This document shows, one piece after another, positions 8,974 through 16,754 of a DNA stretch of 64,000 bases; position 1 is the first letter of the stretch; every line of letters begins with the position of its first letter. The DNA is from JAIVJZ01 sp035645695 (GTDB lineage Bacteria > Acidobacteriota > Blastocatellia > Pyrinomonadales > Pyrinomonadaceae), in assembly GCA_035645695.1 (NCBI GenBank), contig DASQMC010000022.1:25997-89996 (forward strand), written 5' to 3'. The notes under the pieces were generated by a model, which worked only from the letters and a program-made list of their open reading frames with translations, was not told the DNA's origin and did not search any database. A program made the position numbers and the translations under genes.

Positions 8974-9143
8974 CTAACGGCCGGACTTCCGGCGCGGCCT
9001 GCGCACGGGTTCGCCGCCGCGGTCGGGGCACAGGTGCGCCATCGCCTCTGCATAGCACCCGCGAGAGTGCATTCAAAGGCGCAGATGTAAGCCTCGTCTT
9101 CAGCTCCGAGCGAGCCGCCGCATTTTTCACATTCGCCCTTCAT
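8974..9143 (-). pseudogene. DUF1272-like zinc-finger protein, frameshifted
   Basis: From the ATG at 9143 the first frame encodes MKGECEKCGGSLGAEDEAY and continues to FECT, which matches the start of the approximately 60-residue DUF1272 family. The rest of the family pattern is in another frame: CYAEAMAHLCPDRGGEP followed by VRRPRRKSGR and a stop at 8974-8976. The junction around 9065-9070 seems to have lost about four bases where a second Cys pair is expected. One Cys of the CPNC motif is also Arg. The function of DUF1272 is unknown; this copy is either decayed or carries a sequencing error. It would be read with argH from the divergent promoter. Confidence 0.7.
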
Positions 9144-9195
9144 TTCAAGCGCCGTCTCATTTACGCCATGACTCCACGTTTCAGTTCCCGCGAAA

Positions 9196-9224
9196 GTTGT
9201 ACTAGCGCGTTTGATTTAATGCAA
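9196..9224 (-). promoter_or_regulatory. Leftward promoter for the DUF1272 remnant and argH
   Basis: On the minus strand TTGCAT (9219-9224), a 17-nt spacer, and TACAAC (9196-9201). It overlaps the rightward argR promoter, so the two would compete or be co-regulated. Confidence 0.4.
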
Positions 9225-9239
9225 CTATGATGCTATTTT
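9211..9239 (+). promoter_or_regulatory. Rightward promoter for argR
   Basis: TTGATT (9211-9216), a 17-nt spacer, and TATTTT (9234-9239), immediately followed by nested palindromes that probably bind ArgR. Confidence 0.5.
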
Positions 9240-9242
9240 ATT

Positions 9243-9280
9243 CATCTATGCACAGGTTATGCAAATCTTTTGCATAGATG
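9243..9280. promoter_or_regulatory. Nested palindromes, probable ArgR operator
   Basis: An outer 10-bp inverted repeat (CATCTATGCA at 9243-9252, TGCATAGATG at 9271-9280) encloses an inner 8-bp one (TATGCAAA at 9258-9265, TTTGCATA at 9269-9276; 3-nt centre). The position just downstream of the argR -10 and over the start codon fits autorepression. Assignment to ArgR is by position; the sequence is not the E. coli ARG box consensus, although the size of the inner palindrome (19 bp) is similar. Confidence 0.5.
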
Positions 9281-9703
9281 AGGAAAATGGATAAGGAAAA
9301 GCGGCAACAGAAATTGTTGAATTTGATTCGCGCCAGGCCCGTCAGCACGCAGGGCGAACTGGCGTCGCACCTCGAACGCGCGGGGTATGCGGCCACGCAG
9401 TCGAGCATCTCGCGCGACCTGGAGGAGCTAGGGATCGTCAAACGGCGCGGGCGTTACGTTGTGCCGCAGGCAGCGGACAAAGCGGCGGCGCGCGGCCTCC
9501 TGAGTTTGGACGTGGCGGGCGACGCGCTCGTCATCGCGCGATGCGAGCCGGGATTGGCGTCGGCGGTGGCGGTGGAGATTGACGGCGCGGCGATCAAAGA
9601 GATCGTCGGGACGCTGGCGGGCGAAGACACGATCTTCGTCGCCGTGGCAGAGCGCAAGGCACAACGCCCGGTGATTAAGAAAATCTGGGAACTATTCGGA
9701 TGA
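9278..9703 (+). CDS. argR: Arginine repressor
   Basis: A 141-residue transcription factor. Residues about 1-70 form the winged-helix DNA-binding domain (RQQKLLNLIR..., with the ATQSSISRDLEELGIVKRRG recognition region that is the hallmark of ArgR/AhrC). The C-terminal domain (residues about 75-141) includes GTLAGEDTIFVAVAE, the oligomerisation and arginine-binding region. It would bind arginine as a hexamer and repress the adjacent arg genes. The start is ambiguous: ATG 9278 has no ribosome site and lies inside the palindrome, while ATG 9287 (MDKEKRQQ) is more typical but has only a close AGG. The gene opens the rightward arginine cluster, divergent from argH. Confidence 0.93.
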   Translation: MRKMDKEKRQQKLLNLIRARPVSTQGELASHLERAGYAATQSSISRDLEELGIVKRRGRYVVPQAADKAAARGLLSLDVAGDALVIARCEPGLASAVAVEIDGAAIKEIVGTLAGEDTIFVAVAERKAQRPVIKKIWELFG

Positions 9704-9708
9704 CGGCG

Positions 9709-9771
9709 GGTTTCAAGTTAAAGAACTCAAAGAGCCTCAGTCCTGAAACTTGAAACCTGAAACTTGAAACC
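9709..9771. repeat. STRR hairpin, GTTTCAA family (argR-argG)
   Basis: A short left arm (GGTTTCAAGTT) and a longer right arm of tandem CTGAAAC/TTGAAAC heptamers. The loop (AAAGAGCCTCAGTC part) is shared with the loci at 13386 and 35644. Confidence 0.8.
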
Positions 9772-9789
9772 TATTTTGAGGGGTGAGGC

Positions 9790-10992
9790 GTGACGGAGAA
9801 GATTAAAAAAGTTGTGCTGGCTTATTCGGGCGGATTGGATACGTCCGTGATGTTGCACTGGCTCAAGGAGCGTTACGGGTGCGAGGTCGTCTGCTATTGC
9901 GCGGACGTGGGGCAGGGCGAGGAACTCGAAGGGCTGGATGAGAAGGCGCGGGCGACGGGCGCGTCGAAACTCTACGTGGAAGATTTGCGGCAGGAGTTCG
10001 TGAGCGAATACGTGTGGGCGGCGGTCAAGGCCAACGCGGTTTACGAAGGCGTCTACCTGCTCGGCACATCTCTGGCGCGACCCGTCATCGCGAAGCGGCA
10101 GATCGAGATCGCGCGGCTGGAGGGCGCGGACGCGGTCGCCCACGGCGCGACGGGCAAGGGCAATGATCAGGTGCGTTTCGAGTTGACCTACTACGCGCTC
10201 GAACCCGACATCAAGGTCGTCGCTCCGTGGCGCGAGTGGGAGTTTAAAGGCCGCAGCGACCTGATCGCATACGCCGAGCAGCATCGCATCCCCGTGACGG
10301 CGACACACGCGAAACCTTATTCGACCGACCGCAACCTGATGCACGTCTCCTACGAGGGCGGCATTCTCGAAGACCCCTGGGCGGAACCGCCGGCCGACAT
10401 TTTTCAGATGACGAAAGCGCCGGAAGATGCGCGCGCCGAAGCGGAGTATGTGGTGGTCGGATTCGACGGGGGCGTGCCGGTGAGCGTGAACGGCGAGCGG
10501 TTGGGCGCGGTCGCGCTGCTCGAAGAGTTGAACCGCATCGGCGGCGCGCACGGCATCGGACGCGTCGATCTGGTCGAGAACCGGTTCGTCGGGATGAAGT
10601 CGCGCGGCGTCTACGAGACGCCGGGCGTGACGATTCTGCAAGCGGCGCACCGTGCGCTGGAATCGATCACGATGGACAGGGAAGTCTTGAGGATGCGCGA
10701 CGCCTTGAGTTTGAAGTTTGCGGAGAGCGTCTATTACGGTTTCTGGTTTGCGCCGGAGACGGAGTTAATGCGGCGCACCATCGACGAGACGCAGAAGGAC
10801 GTGACCGGCGAGGTGCGTCTCAAACTTTATCGCGGCAACGCCATCGTCGCGGGACGACGCGCGCCGCGCTCGCTCTACAACGAACGGCTCGCGACCTTCG
10901 AGGCCGACACCGTCTACAACCAGCGCGATGCGGAGGGCTTCATCAAACTCAACGCCTTGCGCCTGCGCTCGCTCGCACAAATCAATAAGTAA
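9790..10992 (+). CDS. argG: Argininosuccinate synthase
   Basis: A 400-residue ATP-dependent enzyme joining citrulline and aspartate to form argininosuccinate. The GTG at 9790 is preceded by GAGGGGTGAGG. The N-terminal PP-loop is AYSGGLDTS (residues 11-19). Further family motifs are HGATGKGNDQVRFE, the DRNLMHVSYEGG segment, and MKSRGVYETPGV. The length is normal. It is separated from argR by a heptamer-repeat hairpin and from the next gene by another, so the arg genes are co-directional but punctuated by repeats. Its partner argH lies on the opposite strand just beyond argR. Confidence 0.97.
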   Translation: MTEKIKKVVLAYSGGLDTSVMLHWLKERYGCEVVCYCADVGQGEELEGLDEKARATGASKLYVEDLRQEFVSEYVWAAVKANAVYEGVYLLGTSLARPVIAKRQIEIARLEGADAVAHGATGKGNDQVRFELTYYALEPDIKVVAPWREWEFKGRSDLIAYAEQHRIPVTATHAKPYSTDRNLMHVSYEGGILEDPWAEPPADIFQMTKAPEDARAEAEYVVVGFDGGVPVSVNGERLGAVALLEELNRIGGAHGIGRVDLVENRFVGMKSRGVYETPGVTILQAAHRALESITMDREVLRMRDALSLKFAESVYYGFWFAPETELMRRTIDETQKDVTGEVRLKLYRGNAIVAGRRAPRSLYNERLATFEADTVYNQRDAEGFIKLNALRLRSLAQINK

Positions 10993-11007
10993 TGCGGAAT
11001 TGAAAGA

Positions 11008-11068
11008 GATTGATTCATTGATTCATCGGTTCATTGATTCAATGAAGAAATGAAGAAATGAATCAATC
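11008..11068. repeat. STRR hairpin, TGATTCAT family (argG-P-loop gene)
   Basis: Tandem TTGATTCA octamers on the left; related TGAAGAAA/TGAATCAA units on the right close an imperfect hairpin. It resembles the locus at 31018. Confidence 0.8.
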
Positions 11069-11085
11069 TTTGAAAGGATGGGGGC

Positions 11086-12216
11086 ATGACGAACATCGCG
11101 AAGGAAATCGGGGGCGTGGAGGTGATGGTGGTCGAGGTTGACAAGATCGGGTCGGCCACTTCGCCGCTCGATTTGTCGAAGACGCTGGCTGTCGTCGCCG
11201 AGCGTGCGCGCGTGCGCGCGGGCGATGTGGTCGTCGTGCGCGCGCTCACGGAGAGCGCGACGTATAACCAGTTGGAACTCGTGACGGGGCGGCTGGCGAA
11301 GATCAATCAGGGCGACGTGCTCGCGGGCGTCGTCGGCAGTCGCCGCGCGTTGAAGGGTTTCGTGGGCGATGTGCCGGAGACGGTGGCGGCGGGCGACGAG
11401 TTGCACCTGCTGAACATGGGCGGCGTCATCGGTCTCTGCACGGGACACCATTCGAGTTTGAGCGATGCGATCCGCGTGGAGGTCGTCGGTCTCGTGTACG
11501 ACGAGGCGGAGCGGGTGCGGAACATCGCTGACGCCGCGCTGCCTTTGCGTGAACGCCTGGGGACGAGCGCGCCGCTCGTCGTCATCGCGGGCGTGTGCAT
11601 GAACAGCGGGAAGACTTACGCGGCGACGGAGTTGATTCGACAGGCGACCGCCGCCGGGATGCGCGTGGCGGCGGGCAAACTGTCGGGCGTCGCGTGTCTG
11701 CGCGACACGCTGAACATGGCCGACCACGGAGCGGTCGAAACGGCGAGCTTTCTCGATTGCGGGCTGCCTTCGACGGTGGGCGTGGGCGACCTCGCGCCCG
11801 TGGCGAAGGCCATCATCGCGAAGTTGAACGAGAGCGCGCCCGACCTGATCGTGATCGAACTCGGCGACGGCATCCTCGGCGGCTACTCGGTCGAGTCAAT
11901 CTTCGACGATGCGGAGTTGCGCGGTGCGATGGCGGCGTTAATTTATTGCGCGTCGGATTACGTGGGCGCGTGGGGCGGCATCGAGTTGCTCGGGCGTCGC
12001 GGTTTGACGGTTGACCTCGTGGCCGGGTCGGTGACGGACTCGCAGATGGGCGAGGATTACATCGAGAGCGAGTTCGACGTGGCGGCGGGCAACGCGCGCC
12101 GCGACGGAGCGCGCATGTTCGCGATTATCAAAGATAAGGTTTCAGTTTTCAGTTTTCAGTTTTCAGGGTCGCCCGGCGAGGCTGCGGTTGAGGAGCCTGT
12201 GTTGGTCGAGGCGTGA
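11086..12216 (+). CDS. P-loop NTPase of unknown function within the arginine cluster
   Basis: A 376-residue protein. Residues about 1-150 look beta-rich (RVRAGDVVVVRALTESATYN, then GDVLAGVVGSRRALKG). Residues about 160-350 form a SIMIBI-like P-loop domain: the Walker A variant GVCMNSGKTYAATE follows strand APLVVIA, and DLIVIELGDGILGGYSVES looks like the second acidic strand. The fold recalls DUF1611 and dethiobiotin-synthetase/MobB-like proteins, but I cannot name a family. Being co-directional between argG and argC, it is probably co-expressed with arginine synthesis. The C-terminus beyond residue about 350 (VSVFSFQFS) is encoded by tandem TTTCAGT repeats, so the natural end may once have been earlier. 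Confidence 0.75.
   Translation: MTNIAKEIGGVEVMVVEVDKIGSATSPLDLSKTLAVVAERARVRAGDVVVVRALTESATYNQLELVTGRLAKINQGDVLAGVVGSRRALKGFVGDVPETVAAGDELHLLNMGGVIGLCTGHHSSLSDAIRVEVVGLVYDEAERVRNIADAALPLRERLGTSAPLVVIAGVCMNSGKTYAATELIRQATAAGMRVAAGKLSGVACLRDTLNMADHGAVETASFLDCGLPSTVGVGDLAPVAKAIIAKLNESAPDLIVIELGDGILGGYSVESIFDDAELRGAMAALIYCASDYVGAWGGIELLGRRGLTVDLVAGSVTDSQMGEDYIESEFDVAAGNARRDGARMFAIIKDKVSVFSFQFSGSPGEAAVEEPVLVEA
12138..12167. repeat. TTTCAGT heptamer array inside a reading frame
   Basis: About four tandem TTTCAGT units near the 3' end of the P-loop gene, translated as VSVFSFQFS. It is the same class as the intergenic heptamer repeats. Confidence 0.85.
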
Positions 12217-12260
12217 AGCGGGAAAAGTGAAACGGGTAGCTTGTATCTTTAACCTGTTCC

Positions 12261-12353
12261 GGAATTTGAAATCTGGAATTTGAAAAATCAGAATTTGAAA
12301 TCTGGCATTTGGAATTTGAAATCTGGCATTTGAAATCTGGAATCTGAAACCTG
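12261..12353. repeat. STRR array, AATTTGAAATCTGG family (upstream of argC)
   Basis: Direct imperfect copies of GGAATTTGAAATCTGGCATT run up to the argC start codon without a reverse-complement arm. No Shine-Dalgarno sequence is visible between the array and the ATG. Confidence 0.8.
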
Positions 12354-13382
12354 ATGAAACTTCGGATCGGCATCTTTGGCGGATCGGGCTACGGCGGGGC
12401 GGAATTGCTGCGCATTCTGCTGGCGCGCGCGGATGTCGAGGTGGCGTTCGTGACGGCGAACGAAGGGGCGGGGAAAGCGGTCGGCGAGGTGCATCGCAAT
12501 CTCTACGGTTTGACCGAATTGCGTTTCATTGCCGCGCCGGTCGAGTTGGAGAGCTTGCCGGAGGTGGATTGCGTGTTTCTGGCGTTGCCGCACGGGCAGG
12601 CTTTGGAGATCGCGCCGCGCCTGCCGTCGAGCGTGCGCGTGATTGACTTGTCGGGTGATTTTCGGCTGGACGACGCGGCGGAATTTTTGGAGCACTACGG
12701 GCGCGAGCATACGGCGACGGCGTTGCAAAGCGAGTTCGTCTATGGTTTGACGGAGACGAACCGGGAGGCGATCAAAGGCGCGCGTCTCGTCAGCAATCCC
12801 GGCTGCTTCGCGACGGCGACGCTGCTCGGCCTTGCGCCGCTCGTCGCTACGGGGCAACTCGATGGGCGCGTCATCGTGGATGCGAAGACGGGTTCTTCGG
12901 GGTCGGGCGTTAAGGCGGCGGCCAACACGCACCACCCGCAGCGCATGAACTCGTTTTACGCCTACAAGCCCTTCACGCACCAGCACGTGCCGGAGATCGA
13001 ACAGGAACTAAGGCGCGTCGGCGGGTGGGAGAGCGAACTCGTCTTCATGACACACTCGCTGCCCGTCGCGCGCGGCATCTTCGCCTCGATCTACGTCGAG
13101 ACGACGAAGGCTTTAACGGTTGCCGATGTGCGCGCGTTATACGAAGACTTTTATCGCGGGAGTTTCTTCGTGCGCGTGGTCGAAGGCTCGCCCGACATCA
13201 ACTGGGTGAAGACGACCAACTTTTGCGATCTGGGTTTTGCCGTGCGCGGGCGTGCGCTCGTCGTCTTCTCGGCCATAGACAATCTCGTCAAAGGCGCGGC
13301 GGGTCAGGCCGTGCAGAACATGAACCTGATGTTCGGGCTGGACGAACGTGCGGGGCTGATGTTGCTCGGCAGCAACCCTTAA
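12354..13382 (+). CDS. argC: N-acyl-gamma-glutamyl-phosphate reductase
   Basis: A 342-residue NADPH-dependent enzyme reducing N-acyl-glutamyl phosphate to the semialdehyde. The N-terminal Rossmann motif is GIFGGSGYGGAELLR. The catalytic cysteine is Cys151 in LVSNPGCFATA. The conserved GSSGSGVK and the THHPQRMNSFYAYKPFTHQH region are present. The start codon directly abuts a repeat array and no ribosome site is seen, so translation may be leaderless or depend on upstream translation. Context is the arginine cluster, upstream of argD. Confidence 0.95.
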   Translation: MKLRIGIFGGSGYGGAELLRILLARADVEVAFVTANEGAGKAVGEVHRNLYGLTELRFIAAPVELESLPEVDCVFLALPHGQALEIAPRLPSSVRVIDLSGDFRLDDAAEFLEHYGREHTATALQSEFVYGLTETNREAIKGARLVSNPGCFATATLLGLAPLVATGQLDGRVIVDAKTGSSGSGVKAAANTHHPQRMNSFYAYKPFTHQHVPEIEQELRRVGGWESELVFMTHSLPVARGIFASIYVETTKALTVADVRALYEDFYRGSFFVRVVEGSPDINWVKTTNFCDLGFAVRGRALVVFSAIDNLVKGAAGQAVQNMNLMFGLDERAGLMLLGSNP

Positions 13383-13385
13383 AAA

Positions 13386-13469
13386 GGTTTCAAGTTTCAA
13401 GTTTCAGGTTTCAAGTTAAAGAGCCTCAAACTTCAGACCTGAAACTTGAAACCTGAAACTTGAAACTTA
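13386..13469. repeat. STRR hairpin, GTTTCAA family (argC-argD)
   Basis: Left arm of GTTTCAA/GTTTCAG heptamers, loop TTAAAGAGCCTCAAACTTC, right arm of the complementary CTGAAAC/TTGAAAC units. It fills the whole gap and ends 5 bp before the argD ATG. Confidence 0.88.
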
Positions 13470-13474
13470 TACCG

Positions 13475-14659
13475 ATGAAGACGATCACAAACTTTGAAGA
13501 CGTTGCCGCGCGAGAGGTCGAGTTTCAACTGGCGACTTATAAGAAAATGCCCGTGGCGGTTCGGCGCGGGCGCGGCTCGTGGGTGGAGACGAGCGAGGGC
13601 GAACGCTTCCTCGATCTCTACGGCGGGCATGCCGTGGCGGCCACGGGGCATTGCCACCCGCACGTCGTCGAAGCGATCAAGGCGCAGGCCGGGGAGTTGT
13701 TGTTCTACTCGAATCTGGTCTATTCGGAAGTGCGCGCGCGCGCCGCGGAGAAACTCGTGAGTTGCGCGCCCTCCGCCGTGACGAAAGCCTTCTTCTGCAA
13801 TTCGGGCACGGAGGCGAACGAGAACGCGATGCGCATGGCGCGCATGCGAACCGGGCGCGAGAACGTCATCACGTTTACGGGAGGCTTTCACGGGCGCACC
13901 GCCGACGCGATCAGCGCGACGTTTCTCGGAAAGTACAGGGAGATCGGGCGACCGAACGTGCCCGGCCACCTCTGCGCCGAGTTCGGTTCGATTGCCTCGG
14001 CGGCGGCGCTTGCAGACGAGACGGTGGCCGCCGTGATGCTTGAGCCGATTCAGTCGATGGCGGGCGTGCGGCAGGCGCGGCCGGAGTTTTACCTCGCGCT
14101 GCGCGAATTGTGCGACGCGCGCGGGATGCTCTTGATTTATGATGAGGTGCAGACGGGCGTGGGGCGCACGGGCGAGTGGTTCTTCGCCGGAAGCGCGGCG
14201 GGCGCGGAGGTCGTGCCGGACATCATCACGCTGGCGAAGTCTCTGGGGAGCGGCGTGCCCGTCGGCGCGTGTCTGACGACCGACGCGGTGGCCGCGCACA
14301 TCAGGGAGAACGACCTCGGCACGACGTTCGGCGGCGGGATGCTCGCGATGGCGGCCGTCATGGCGACGCTCGAAGCGATTGAAGGCGACGCCATGTTGGA
14401 GAACGCGCGCGCCTCGGAGCGACGCCTGCGCGAATCGCTGGAAGGCATGGCTGGGGTGGCGCGCGTGCGCGGCGCGGGATTGTTGCTCGGGGTTGAATTC
14501 GCCGACGAGATAGCCGCGAAAGTGCATCAGGCATTGCTCATGGAGCGAATCATCACGGGCACTTCGAGCGACGCGCGCGTGCTCAGGCTGCTCCCGCCGC
14601 TCTGTCTGACGCGGGAAGAAATTGACCTGTTCGTCGCAACATTGAAGCGGGTTTTATAA
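13475..14659 (+). CDS. argD: Acetylornithine (acylornithine) aminotransferase
   Basis: A 394-residue class-III PLP aminotransferase converting N-acyl-glutamate semialdehyde to N-acylornithine. The PLP lysine is Lys255 in TLAKSLGSGVPVGA. NSGTEANENAMRMAR, FHGRTADAISAT and YDEVQTGVGRTGEWF are typical of ArgD. The start at 13475 (MKTITNFEDV) is chosen because the upstream in-frame TTG at 13460 lies inside the repeat hairpin; no clear ribosome site precedes either. The stop is 5 bp before argF'. Related paralogues (AstC, GabT) exist, but the context makes ArgD firm. Confidence 0.95.
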   Translation: MKTITNFEDVAAREVEFQLATYKKMPVAVRRGRGSWVETSEGERFLDLYGGHAVAATGHCHPHVVEAIKAQAGELLFYSNLVYSEVRARAAEKLVSCAPSAVTKAFFCNSGTEANENAMRMARMRTGRENVITFTGGFHGRTADAISATFLGKYREIGRPNVPGHLCAEFGSIASAAALADETVAAVMLEPIQSMAGVRQARPEFYLALRELCDARGMLLIYDEVQTGVGRTGEWFFAGSAAGAEVVPDIITLAKSLGSGVPVGACLTTDAVAAHIRENDLGTTFGGGMLAMAAVMATLEAIEGDAMLENARASERRLRESLEGMAGVARVRGAGLLLGVEFADEIAAKVHQALLMERIITGTSSDARVLRLLPPLCLTREEIDLFVATLKRVL

Positions 14660-14664
14660 AAACG

Positions 14665-15675
14665 ATGCCGAGAGATTTTCTGACCACCGGAGACTGGACG
14701 CGCGACGAACTTGAGCGCCTGCTCGAAGCGGCGGCGCGATTCAAACGCGGCGCGGACGAGTCGCGGCCGCTCGCGGGAAAATCAATCGCGCTCGTCTTCT
14801 TCAATCCGAGTTTGCGCACGCGCGCCTCGATGCAGGTCGGGATTTACGAGCTCGGCGGCAACGCGGTCGTGCTCGAACCCGGCGGCACGAGCTGGACGCT
14901 CGAACACCGCGACGGCGTGGTGATGGACGGCGACAAGACCGAACACGTCGCCGAGTTTGTGCGCGTCCTGGGGCGCTACTGCGCCGGGATCGGCGTGCGC
15001 ACGTTCGCCGCGCTCAGGGATTGGAAAGAGGAACGGCGCGACCCCGTGCTCGCCGCGTTCGCGCGCCACAGCGAAGTGCCGATCATCAATCTGGAATCGG
15101 CGATGCATCACCCGTGTCAGGCGCTCGCCGACATGCTGACGATCAGGGAGAAGTGCGGCGCGGGGCGAAAGCGCGTCACGCTGACGTGGGCGTGGCATCC
15201 GAAGCCTTTGCCGATGGCCGTGCCGAACAGTTTCGCGCTCGCGGCCGCGCAGTTGGGGCACGAACTCACCATCGCGCACCCGCCCGGCTACGAACTCGAC
15301 GACGAACTCATCGGTCAACTCAACGAGCAGGCGTTCGACGCGGGCACGAGCGTCAACGTGACTGACGACATGGAAGCCGCCTTCGACGGCGCGGAGGTCG
15401 TCTACGCGAAGAGTTGGGGAAGCAAGATGTTTTACGGCGCGCCCGAAGACGACTTGGAGACGCGCGCCGGGTATCGCGACGGGTGGATCGTCGATGAGGC
15501 GAAGATGCGACGCACCCGTGGCGGCATCTTCATGCACTGCCTGCCCGTGCGCCGCAACGTCATCGTGACGGACGGCGTCATCGACTCGGCCGCCTCGGTC
15601 GTCATAGACGAAGCGGAGAACCGCCTGCACGCGCAAAAGGCCGTCATGGCGGAGTTACTAAAGAATAAAGGGTAA
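14665..15675 (+). CDS. argF': N-acylornithine carbamoyltransferase (acetyl- or succinylornithine type)
   Basis: A 336-residue carbamoyltransferase. The carbamoyl-phosphate motif reads FFNPSLRTRASM rather than the STRTR form of ordinary ornithine carbamoyltransferase. It also has HPCQALADMLTI, TWAWHPKPLPMAVPNSF and HCLPVRRNVIVTDGVIDS, all characteristic of the AOTCase/SOTCase family of Xanthomonas and Bacteroides. The enzyme would make N-acylcitrulline, so a deacylase must act afterwards; none is in the window. Whether the acyl group is acetyl or succinyl cannot be settled here (a Pro/Glu position near the substrate loop distinguishes them). It is tightly packed behind argD. Confidence 0.9.
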   Translation: MPRDFLTTGDWTRDELERLLEAAARFKRGADESRPLAGKSIALVFFNPSLRTRASMQVGIYELGGNAVVLEPGGTSWTLEHRDGVVMDGDKTEHVAEFVRVLGRYCAGIGVRTFAALRDWKEERRDPVLAAFARHSEVPIINLESAMHHPCQALADMLTIREKCGAGRKRVTLTWAWHPKPLPMAVPNSFALAAAQLGHELTIAHPPGYELDDELIGQLNEQAFDAGTSVNVTDDMEAAFDGAEVVYAKSWGSKMFYGAPEDDLETRAGYRDGWIVDEAKMRRTRGGIFMHCLPVRRNVIVTDGVIDSAASVVIDEAENRLHAQKAVMAELLKNKG

Positions 15676-15750
15676 AGGGTAAAGGGGAAGGGGTAAGGGA
15701 GAAAGCAACGGATTTTGACCCTTCCCCCTTGCCCTTTACCCCTTTCCCTG
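15666..15750. repeat. STRR hairpin, AAAGGGT family (argF'-argB)
   Basis: Left arm of tandem AAAGGGT/AAAGGGG/AAGGGGT heptamers directly after the argF' coding end; right arm CCCTTCCCCCTTGCCCTTTA and following. The argB ribosome site GGAG follows at 15755. Confidence 0.88.
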
Positions 15751-15765
15751 TTTTGGAGATTGAAA

Positions 15766-16653
15766 ATGAGCCAGCCGCGACTCGATCTGTTGCGCGAAGC
15801 CTTGCCTTACATACAGCGTTTCAAGGGCAAGACTTTCGTCGTCAAAATCTCCGGCAAGCTGACGGAGGATCAAGAGAACCTGCGTTCGCTCTGCGAGGAG
15901 TTGGCGTTGATGCATCAGGTGGGTATCCGCCTGTGCGTCGTGCACGGCGGCGGCAAACAGTTGACGGACCTGGCGGAGCAGTTAGGCGTTGAGCAGACGA
16001 TCATCAACGGGCGGCGCGTCACCGACGATGCCACGCTCGACATGGCGAAGATGATCTTCGCCGGGAAGATCAACACGGACATTCTGGCCGCGTTGCGCAA
16101 CCACGGCGTGAGCGCGGTCGGCCTGTCGGGCGTTGACGGCAACATCGTGCTGGCCGAACGCCGCCCGCCGAAGGACGTGTTGAATCAGGTGACGGGCGAA
16201 AGCGAGCGCGTGGACTTCGGCCACGTCGGCGACGTGCTGGAGATCGACGACCGCCTGTTGCGCGTGCTGCTCGATCACGACTACCTGCCGGTTGTCTCAC
16301 CGCTCGGCGCGGATTCCGGGGGGCGCATCTTCAATATCAACGCGGACACCATCGCGGCCGAAATCGCCGTGCGTCTGGAGGCGGAAAAGTTGATTCTCCT
16401 GAGCGACGTGGACGGCCTTTACCTGCGGCCGGGCGAGTCAGCGACGAAACTCTCGCGCCTGACGGTTGACGAGGTGACGAAACTCCTTAGCGACGGCGTC
16501 GCCACGGGCGGCATGATCCCGAAACTGCAAAACATCACCGAGCTCCTTCATCGCGGCGTCCGCAGCGCGCACATCATCAAAGGCTCTCTGCGCAACACGC
16601 TGCTCTCCGAAGTCTTCACAGACGAAGGCACGGGCACGATGATCGTCGCCTGA
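15766..16653 (+). CDS. argB: Acetylglutamate kinase
   Basis: A 295-residue amino-acid kinase phosphorylating N-acylglutamate, the committed step that arginine usually feedback-inhibits. The start at 15766 has GGAG 7 bp upstream. Motifs include VVHGGGKQLTDL, the INGRRVTD substrate loop, and the VATGGMIPKLQ ATP/Mg region. The N-terminal extension (LDLLREALPYIQRFKGKTFV) is the kinked helix seen in arginine-sensitive hexameric NAGKs, so feedback inhibition is likely. It is the last gene of the rightward arginine cluster and is followed by a strong terminator. Confidence 0.95.
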   Translation: MSQPRLDLLREALPYIQRFKGKTFVVKISGKLTEDQENLRSLCEELALMHQVGIRLCVVHGGGKQLTDLAEQLGVEQTIINGRRVTDDATLDMAKMIFAGKINTDILAALRNHGVSAVGLSGVDGNIVLAERRPPKDVLNQVTGESERVDFGHVGDVLEIDDRLLRVLLDHDYLPVVSPLGADSGGRIFNINADTIAAEIAVRLEAEKLILLSDVDGLYLRPGESATKLSRLTVDEVTKLLSDGVATGGMIPKLQNITELLHRGVRSAHIIKGSLRNTLLSEVFTDEGTGTMIVA

Positions 16654-16682
16654 AAGAGGAAGGGCGGCGGGGCGAGCCGCAA

Positions 16683-16754
16683 AACAGACAAAGCGAAGGG
16701 CGAACGGGCGAGCGGAAACCGCGTCTCACCCGTTCGCCCTTCGCTTTGCCTGTT
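16683..16754 (+). terminator. Strong hairpin terminator after argB
   Basis: Arms 16683-16708 and 16729-16754 pair over 26 positions with a single mismatch. It marks the end of the arginine cluster. Confidence 0.75.
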
